Below, one piece after another: positions 5,652-9,788 of a stretch of 9,788 nucleotides of DNA. Source of the stretch: Fen-7 sp041494285 (GTDB taxonomy: Archaea; Halobacteriota; Methanosarcinia; Methanotrichales; Methanotrichaceae). The position numbers were made by a program, and so were the translations under genes. Under the pieces are notes generated by a model, which worked only from the letters and a program-made list of their open reading frames with translations, had not been told where the DNA came from and did not search any database. The stretch spans positions 1 through 9,788 of the forward strand of contig JBGQAL010000106.1 of the NCBI GenBank assembly GCA_041494285.1, given 5' to 3'. Each line of letters starts with the position of its first letter. Within the stretch, counting starts at the first letter, position 1.

Positions 5652-6704
5652 TTGGACGGAATAATTGAAGCTATCAGTTCGTTTGCATCTCAGGAGCCCG
5701 CGATCTATTATCTGATCATAGGCATCATAGGCGCGGTTGTGCTCTCTGCCGTCGTCAACATAGGGGCCATGTACGTGATCTGGCTGGAAGTTAAGCTGCT
5801 GGGAGATTTCTCTGCTAGGTACGGCCCTAACCGTGTGGGCGGCAGATGGGGTCTGCTTCAGATAGTCGCAGATGCGATCAAGCTCTTCACAAAAGAGGAC
5901 AGCATCCCTGCCAGCGCTGATAAGCCGGTCTATGTTTGGGCGCCTATCGTTGCCTCCATGGCCACCATGCTTGTCGCGGCTGCAATACCCTTTGGCGCTC
6001 TACACATCAACGGAAAGGACTACCCGCTGGTGGTAGCCAACATGGACATCAGCGCTTTCTATGTCGAGGCGGCCTTAAGCCTAATGGTCATTGCTGCCTT
6101 CATGGCTGGCTACAGCTCCAATAACAAGTACTCGCTTTTAGGAGCTTTTCGAGGCATCGCCAGGATGATCAGCTACGAGGTACCAATGGGCGTTTGCGTC
6201 ATCTCTGTGGCAATCATGGCTCACAGCCTGAACCTGGCAGAGATAGCCCAAAACCAGACACTGTGGTACGCCTTTGCCCAGCCTCTGGGATTCGGTATCT
6301 TCATTGTAGCCCTCATAACGGACTTAGGAAGAATCCCCTTCGACCAGAGCGAGGCTGAAGAGGAGATCATCTGCGGTTATACGACAGAGTACGGCGGTAT
6401 CAGGTGGGGCCTGATCCTCTTTCAGGAGTACAACAACATGCTTCTGGGTTCCATACTGCTGACATTGCTCTTCCTGGGCGGATGGGCCGGACCCATCATA
6501 CCGGTACCTGTTCTGAGCATCATCTCGCCTCTGATCTGGATGTTCATGAAGGTGGTAATAGTACTGTGGTTCCTGATCTGGACCAGAAGTGCTCTGATAA
6601 GGCTGCGGATAGACCAGGTAACTGACCTGGGATGGAAAGTGCTCCTGCCATTGTCCATAGTCAACCTGGCGTGGGCGGTAGTTGTAGGATCATACTTCGC
6701 ATGA
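5652..6704 (+). CDS. fpoH: F420H2 dehydrogenase membrane subunit FpoH (NuoH/ND1-like)
   Basis: FpoH anchors the peripheral arm in the membrane and forms the entrance and lower part of the methanophenazine cavity. The 350-residue length is typical, with about eight membrane helices. Family blocks are clear: SARYGPNRVGGRWGLLQIVA (54-73) running into DAIKLFTKED (74-83); GAFRGIARMISYEVPMG (164-180); the acidic loop RIPFDQSEAEEEI (227-239) followed by CGYTTEYGG (241-249), lining the proton path and quinone cavity; and RSALIRLRIDQVTDLGWK (312-329). The start is TTG at 5652, with GGAGGGA (5639-5645) overlapping the fpoCD stop codon. No ATG is available near the expected N-terminus. fpoI follows after 12 bp. 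Confidence 0.96.
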   Translation: MDGIIEAISSFASQEPAIYYLIIGIIGAVVLSAVVNIGAMYVIWLEVKLLGDFSARYGPNRVGGRWGLLQIVADAIKLFTKEDSIPASADKPVYVWAPIVASMATMLVAAAIPFGALHINGKDYPLVVANMDISAFYVEAALSLMVIAAFMAGYSSNNKYSLLGAFRGIARMISYEVPMGVCVISVAIMAHSLNLAEIAQNQTLWYAFAQPLGFGIFIVALITDLGRIPFDQSEAEEEIICGYTTEYGGIRWGLILFQEYNNMLLGSILLTLLFLGGWAGPIIPVPVLSIISPLIWMFMKVVIVLWFLIWTRSALIRLRIDQVTDLGWKVLLPLSIVNLAWAVVVGSYFA

Positions 6705-6716
6705 GGTGGCATTGAG

Positions 6717-7373
6717 ATGTTGAAGAGAAAGATGTTGAAGAACTGGGGCTGGCCCTTGAAGATCGCAACAAGGGGAACCGAGGTCACCAGGCTCTATCCA
6801 GAAGTGATGATGGAGCTGCCTGCGGCTGAACGCGGCATTCACGAGCTGGATGCCACCACATGCATTGGGTGTGCATCTTGTGCCAGAATATGCCCAAATA
6901 GCTGCATAGAGATGGTCACTTACAAGTACGGAAGTCCCCTGAAGAACAAGAAGATGCAGTATCCACAGATAGACTACGGCAGGTGCATGTTCTGCGGTCT
7001 GTGCGTTGACGAGTGTCCAGCCGAGTGCCTGGTGATGGGCAAGAAAGTGACCATGGCCGGCTGGGAAAGAGAGGACATCGTGAGGGGGCCGGACAAGCTG
7101 GCGGTCAAGAAGTTTACGGCGAAAGAGGCTGCCGAGCTGGCGGTCGAGGCCAAGAGAATCGCTGCGGAGAAAGCAGCTGCAGCCGCTGCCAAGAAGAAGG
7201 CCGCCGCCAAGGAAGGCGCTCCTGCTGAAGGTACGGCGAAGAAAGCAGCCAACGAAGGGGCCGAGGGCAAGCCGCCCAAGAAGGCGGTAGCCAAAGAGGA
7301 AGAGAACATTGAGGCAAAGTCCCAGGAGCCCAAGAAGGAAGAGGCCAAGCCCACTGAGGGAGGTGCTTCCTAA
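6717..7373 (+). CDS. fpoI: F420H2 dehydrogenase Fe-S subunit FpoI with long charged C-terminal tail
   Basis: FpoI passes electrons through two [4Fe-4S] clusters to FpoB. Cluster motifs: C49-x2-C52-x2-C55-x3-C59-P and C90-x2-C93-x2-C96-x3-C100-P. Each is followed four residues later by an extra cysteine (C63, C104), a symmetric pair. The ferredoxin-like core ends at about residue 125. Residues 131-218 are a low-complexity tail rich in Ala, Lys and Glu (histone H1-like), so the protein is 218 residues rather than the usual 130-180 of NuoI. I recall a proposal that the lysine-rich FpoI tail of Methanothrix, which lacks FpoF, helps dock reduced ferredoxin; that fits but is unverified here. ATG 6717 follows GAGGTGG (6703-6709). 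The stop overlaps the next start by one base (TAATG). Confidence 0.95.
   Translation: MLKRKMLKNWGWPLKIATRGTEVTRLYPEVMMELPAAERGIHELDATTCIGCASCARICPNSCIEMVTYKYGSPLKNKKMQYPQIDYGRCMFCGLCVDECPAECLVMGKKVTMAGWEREDIVRGPDKLAVKKFTAKEAAELAVEAKRIAAEKAAAAAAKKKAAAKEGAPAEGTAKKAANEGAEGKPPKKAVAKEEENIEAKSQEPKKEEAKPTEGGAS
7356..7365 (+). promoter_or_regulatory. Strong ribosome binding site for the 54-codon ORF
   Basis: GAGGGAGGTG in the last codons of fpoI lies 7 nt before ATG 7373. It is as strong as the sites of the recognised fpo genes, which argues that the following short ORF is really translated. Confidence 0.7.
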
Positions 7374-7537
7374 TGGCGGAATCGGGCAAGAACGTCATAA
7401 AGACCATCTTCGAGCTGATAGTCCTTTTATTCGCACTTGGAGTGATCTTTGGCGGCCTTGCGGCAATCGTGTTCTTCTCGCCCTGGTCAAGGACGATACT
7501 GGGCAAGTTGCTCGCTTACGATATCAGTTCTTCATAG
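7373..7537 (+). CDS. Small single-helix membrane protein between fpoI and fpoJ, 54 aa
   Basis: ATG 7373 overlaps the fpoI stop and ends at TAG 7535-7537. The product begins MAESGKNVIKTIFEL, then has one strongly hydrophobic helix of about 24 residues (14-37) and a short tail, SPWSRTILGKLLAYDISSS. I do not recognise it as a known Fpo subunit. It is unlikely to be a chance ORF, because it has a strong ribosome site, clean operon packing and a proper membrane helix. Two readings are open: it is an accessory small subunit of the complex, or it is the N-terminal extension of FpoJ, separated from the rest by a -1 frameshift (programmed, or an error in the sequence). The following fpoJ half lacks a usual start, which keeps the second reading alive. 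Confidence 0.65.
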   Translation: MAESGKNVIKTIFELIVLLFALGVIFGGLAAIVFFSPWSRTILGKLLAYDISSS

Positions 7538-7797
7538 AACTGTTCGTCTACTTCGCCATTGCTGCGGTAATTGTGTTGTTATCGGTTCTTACAGTCTACT
7601 CTAAGAACATCGTTCACAGCGCTCTGTACCTTCTGGGAACGTTTGCTGGTGTGGCTGCGCTGTACATATTCCTGAACGCTCCTTTCCTGGGAGTCGCCCA
7701 GATTCTTGTTTACATCGGAGCGGTAGGAGTACTGATCCTGTTCGCTGTGATGCTCACGAGGAGATCTATCATGGAGGAATCCCGTGGTGAAATATAA
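7534..7797 (+). CDS. fpoJ: F420H2 dehydrogenase membrane subunit FpoJ, N-terminal half (start uncertain)
   Basis: From about 7534 the frame encodes some 87 residues matching the first three helices of NuoJ/ND6: ELFVYFAIAAVIVLLSVL, then KNIVHSALYLL (family NPVHSAL), and APFLGVAQILVYIGAVGVLI, the third helix whose pi-bulge moves during proton pumping. It ends at TAA 7795-7797. The frame is open upstream into fpoI but holds no ATG, GTG or TTG between 7312 and the family N-terminus. The coordinates given use ATA 7534-7536, which overlaps the previous stop as ATAG and would give an N-terminus like that of typical NuoJ; CTG 7540 is an alternative. No ribosome site is visible. Splitting of fpoJ into two genes is known in Methanosarcina; this is the N-half. 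The 3' end overlaps the C-half gene by 14 bp. Confidence 0.85.
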   Translation: MELFVYFAIAAVIVLLSVLTVYSKNIVHSALYLLGTFAGVAALYIFLNAPFLGVAQILVYIGAVGVLILFAVMLTRRSIMEESRGEI

Positions 7798-8065
7798 AGT
7801 TGTAATCTTAACCCTGGCCTTCCTGGCTGCGCTCTTCGCATCGCTATCGTTTACCAACTGGGAGCAAGGGCAGGGCGAAAAACAGCCTTATTCCTACCAG
7901 CCCAGGGAGGGAGCTAGGATGGCGGAGAGCGGCATAGGCAACATCGGGTTGCAGATCTTCACCACCTACTTTTTCCCCTTTGAAGTCCTGGCCTTAGTGC
8001 TCACCGCAGCGCTGGTTGGAGCTGTGTACGTCGCCAGAAAAGAAGCTGTTTCGGGAGGGAGTTAA
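7784..8065 (+). CDS. fpoJ: F420H2 dehydrogenase membrane subunit FpoJ, C-terminal half
   Basis: A 93-residue protein corresponding to the last two helices of NuoJ/ND6. Helix 1 is VVILTLAFLAALFASLSF (about 6-23). A hydrophilic loop (24-50) is followed by IGLQIFTTYFFPFEVLALVL (about 54-73) running on into AALVGAVYVARKE, matching the family pattern IG..Lf..Y..PFE....L...A.vGA..+A. The start is GTG 7784 or the adjacent GTG 7787, with GGAGG at 7773-7777. It overlaps the N-half gene by 14 bp, so the two halves are made as separate, probably coupled, chains. fpoK follows after 23 bp. Confidence 0.9.
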   Translation: MVKYKVVILTLAFLAALFASLSFTNWEQGQGEKQPYSYQPREGARMAESGIGNIGLQIFTTYFFPFEVLALVLTAALVGAVYVARKEAVSGGS

Positions 8066-8088
8066 AAAATGAGGAGGGAGTTGCACTT

Positions 8089-8391
8089 ATGATACCGGTG
8101 GAGCTTTACATACTGCTTGCCTCCATCATGTTCACTATAGGCCTTTACGGCCTGGTGACCCAACGAAACGGTATCAAGATGATGATGTGCATTGAGCTTC
8201 TGCTCAACAGCGCCAACATCAACCTTGTAGCCTTCTCCGCAAACCAGCCCAACGTGGACGGGCAGGTCTTTGCCCTGTTTTCCATTGCGCTGGCAGCTGC
8301 GGAGGCTGGAGTTGGGTTCGCCATACTGATCTCGCTGTACAGGCTGTATGGGACCATTGACCTGGACAACATAAACGCCCTGAGGTGGTGA
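8089..8391 (+). CDS. fpoK: F420H2 dehydrogenase membrane subunit FpoK (NuoK/ND4L-like)
   Basis: FpoK is a three-helix subunit of the proton-translocating chain in the membrane arm. At 100 residues it has the normal family length. The two membrane glutamates needed for proton transfer are at the positions known from Escherichia coli NuoK: E36 in MMMCIELLLNSANINLVAF and E72 in ALAAAEAGVGFAILISLYR. ATG 8089 follows GGAGGGAG (8073-8080). A closer ATG at 8069 is out of frame. The fpoL ATG lies 2 bp after the fpoK stop. Confidence 0.96.
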   Translation: MIPVELYILLASIMFTIGLYGLVTQRNGIKMMMCIELLLNSANINLVAFSANQPNVDGQVFALFSIALAAAEAGVGFAILISLYRLYGTIDLDNINALRW

Positions 8392-8393
8392 AG

Positions 8394-9788
8394 ATGTACG
8401 CCGATTATGCTTACCTGATTGTAGCAATGCCAGTTCTGGCATTCGTGCTGTGCATCTTCTTCGGATGGCATCTGCCTAAGGGCGGAGGATTCTTCACTGT
8501 CCTGGCCACCTTTGGTGGCCTTATACTATCTCTGGGAATCTTCAAAGAGATCTACCCGAGCGAGATCGTTCACCAGTCAATCCCATGGTTTGCCAATTTC
8601 AACGTGGGAATTCTGATAGATCCCCTGGCAATAGTGATGCTTCTGATGGTAACCTTCGTGGTCACTCTGATCCACACCTATGCACTGGGGTACATGGACG
8701 GCGATCCAGGCGCTGCGCGGTACTTCGCTGAGGCTGCCCTTTTCACGGCCGCTATGCTGGGGTTGATCTACTCAGATAACCTGCTTCAGCTCTTCATATT
8801 CTGGGAGCTTGTGGGTCTCTGCTCGTTCCTTCTCATCGGGTTCTGGTACAGGAAACCCTCGGCTGCAGCAGCGGCCAAGAAGGCTTTCCTGACAACGCGC
8901 GTTGGCGACGTTTTGTTCCTGGCGGCATTGGTTCTGCTGTACAACAACATGGCCAGCCTGAACCTTGCCCTGAAGCCTGGCGAGTACCTGCTCCAGTTCC
9001 CAGTGATCTACGCACACATTGCCCAGATCCCGCCGACTCAGCTAACTTTCATAGCTCTGTGTCTGCTGGGTGGTGCTGTGGGCAAGTCCGGTCAGTTCCC
9101 CCTGCACGTCTGGCTTCCCGACGCCATGGAAGGGCCAACTACTGTCTCGGCCATGATCCATGCGGCGACGATGGTAACAGCAGGTGTCTACTTGGTCGCC
9201 AGAATGTTCCCGCTCTTCTACGCAGCCCCTAACGCATTGACGGTAGTGGCCCTCATAGGAGCTTTCACGGGACTGTTCGCGGCGACTATGGGACTAACGG
9301 CTTTCGATATCAAGAGGGTCCTAGCATTCTCGACCGTCTCTCAGCTTGGTTTCATGATGGCTGGCCTGGGAGTCGGGGCGGCTGTAGGGGTTGCGGCCGT
9401 GGGAGTTTCAATCTTCCACCTCATCGGCCACTCTTTCTTCAAGGCCCTGCTCTTCCTCTGCTCGGGATCGGTGATTCACGCCGTTGGGACGAACGATATG
9501 CGAGAGATGGGCGGTGTTGGCAAGTACATGAAGTGGACTGCCTACACGATGCTGATAGGCTCGCTCTCTCTGGCTGGGTTCCCCTTGTTCACAGGATTCT
9601 TCAGCAAGGACGAGATCATCAAGATCGCCTACGAGTACGGAGTCCAGATTAACTACCTGCCTTACCTCATGCTGATCTGCGCGGCCACACTGACCGCCAT
9701 CTACACCTTCAGGCTTTGGTTCGTCGCTTTCACTGGCGAGCCTAGGTCCGACTACCACAAGCATGAGTCTCCGTGGATAATGATCGGA
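8394..9788 (+). CDS. fpoL: F420H2 dehydrogenase antiporter-like subunit FpoL (NuoL/ND5-like), partial at right edge
   Basis: FpoL is the distal Mrp-antiporter-like proton pump of the complex. The window shows 465 codons of a protein usually over 600 residues, so the last membrane helices and the lateral helix are missing. Core motifs: GILIDPLA (72-79), FWELVGLCSFLLIGFWY (136-152) with the pump glutamate E138, GKSGQFPLHVWLPDAMEGPT (230-249) with lysine K231, SAMIHAATMV (252-261) with H256, the breathing-helix region HSFFKALLF (346-354) with K350, and GFFSKDEI (401-408). The ATG at 8394 follows GAGGTGG (8382-8388), which lies in the end of fpoK. Reading is open to the last base of the window. 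fpoM and fpoN are expected next. Confidence 0.96.
   Translation, partial: MYADYAYLIVAMPVLAFVLCIFFGWHLPKGGGFFTVLATFGGLILSLGIFKEIYPSEIVHQSIPWFANFNVGILIDPLAIVMLLMVTFVVTLIHTYALGYMDGDPGAARYFAEAALFTAAMLGLIYSDNLLQLFIFWELVGLCSFLLIGFWYRKPSAAAAAKKAFLTTRVGDVLFLAALVLLYNNMASLNLALKPGEYLLQFPVIYAHIAQIPPTQLTFIALCLLGGAVGKSGQFPLHVWLPDAMEGPTTVSAMIHAATMVTAGVYLVARMFPLFYAAPNALTVVALIGAFTGLFAATMGLTAFDIKRVLAFSTVSQLGFMMAGLGVGAAVGVAAVGVSIFHLIGHSFFKALLFLCSGSVIHAVGTNDMREMGGVGKYMKWTAYTMLIGSLSLAGFPLFTGFFSKDEIIKIAYEYGVQINYLPYLMLICAATLTAIYTFRLWFVAFTGEPRSDYHKHESPWIMIG

Noticed and set aside
6974..7506. Long minus-strand ORFs opposite the fpoI tail
   Set aside because: They arise from the low-complexity GC-rich codons of the Ala/Lys tail read in reverse; the protein is repetitive Ala/Ser/Phe or Pro/Trp with no start signals.
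7309..7533. Upstream extension of fpoJ to the ATG at 7309
   Set aside because: The added 75 residues (Arg/Pro-rich, soluble) overlap fpoI and the 54-codon ORF in another frame and do not resemble NuoJ, so this ATG is not the real start.
1..9788. CRISPR array, defence island, tRNA or rRNA genes
   Set aside because: I looked for regularly spaced repeats, tRNA-like cloverleaf arms and rRNA signatures and saw none; apart from the IS end the region is housekeeping and energy metabolism.

Overview
The window looks like a chromosome segment of a methanogenic archaeon of the Methanosarcinales, most likely Methanothrix (Methanosaeta) or a close relative. The main evidence is a long + strand operon (about 2.95 kb to the right edge) encoding a membrane F420H2-dehydrogenase-type complex (Fpo, the archaeal relative of respiratory complex I) in the order A-B-CD-H-I-J-J-K-L. 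It also carries a deoxyhypusine synthase (archaea and eukaryotes), archaeal-style Shine-Dalgarno sequences and many TTG starts. The genus assignment is an inference from the lysine-rich tail of FpoI, a trait I recall from Methanothrix; no search was possible.

Layout. Bases 1-122 hold the last 40 or so codons of an IS630-type transposase. Directly next to it, on the minus strand, is a small flavin-binding (pyridoxamine-oxidase-like) gene that breaks off in the middle of its fold, as if the insertion sequence landed in it. A minus-strand hypothetical gene of 106 codons follows (497-817). Next comes a two-gene minus-strand unit (933-1746): the flavin prenyltransferase UbiX, then a 73-residue CxxC/CxxC protein with a regularly spaced histidine tail. 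Another minus-strand gene (1896-2813) is deoxyhypusine synthase. About 130 bp separate it from the divergent fpo operon.

The fpo genes are packed tightly: every junction overlaps or is shorter than 25 bp, and nearly every gene has a strong GGAGG-type ribosome site. FpoB, FpoCD and FpoI form the peripheral electron-transfer arm (Fe-S clusters N2 and two more). FpoA, H, J, K and L form the membrane arm that pumps ions while electrons pass to methanophenazine. The window ends inside fpoL; fpoM and fpoN, and any fpoO or fpoF, would lie beyond the right edge or elsewhere.

Most worth a second look: (i) a well-initiated 54-codon one-helix ORF sits between fpoI and fpoJ, and the fpoJ N-half after it has no ATG, GTG or TTG start near its expected N-terminus; (ii) the FpoD half keeps one cysteine at each site matching the two nickel-binding motifs of [NiFe] hydrogenases, and lacks the usual quinone-binding histidine; (iii) FpoC and FpoD are fused; (iv) FpoI has an 88-residue Ala/Lys/Glu tail. 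No CRISPR array, tRNA, rRNA or defence system was seen.
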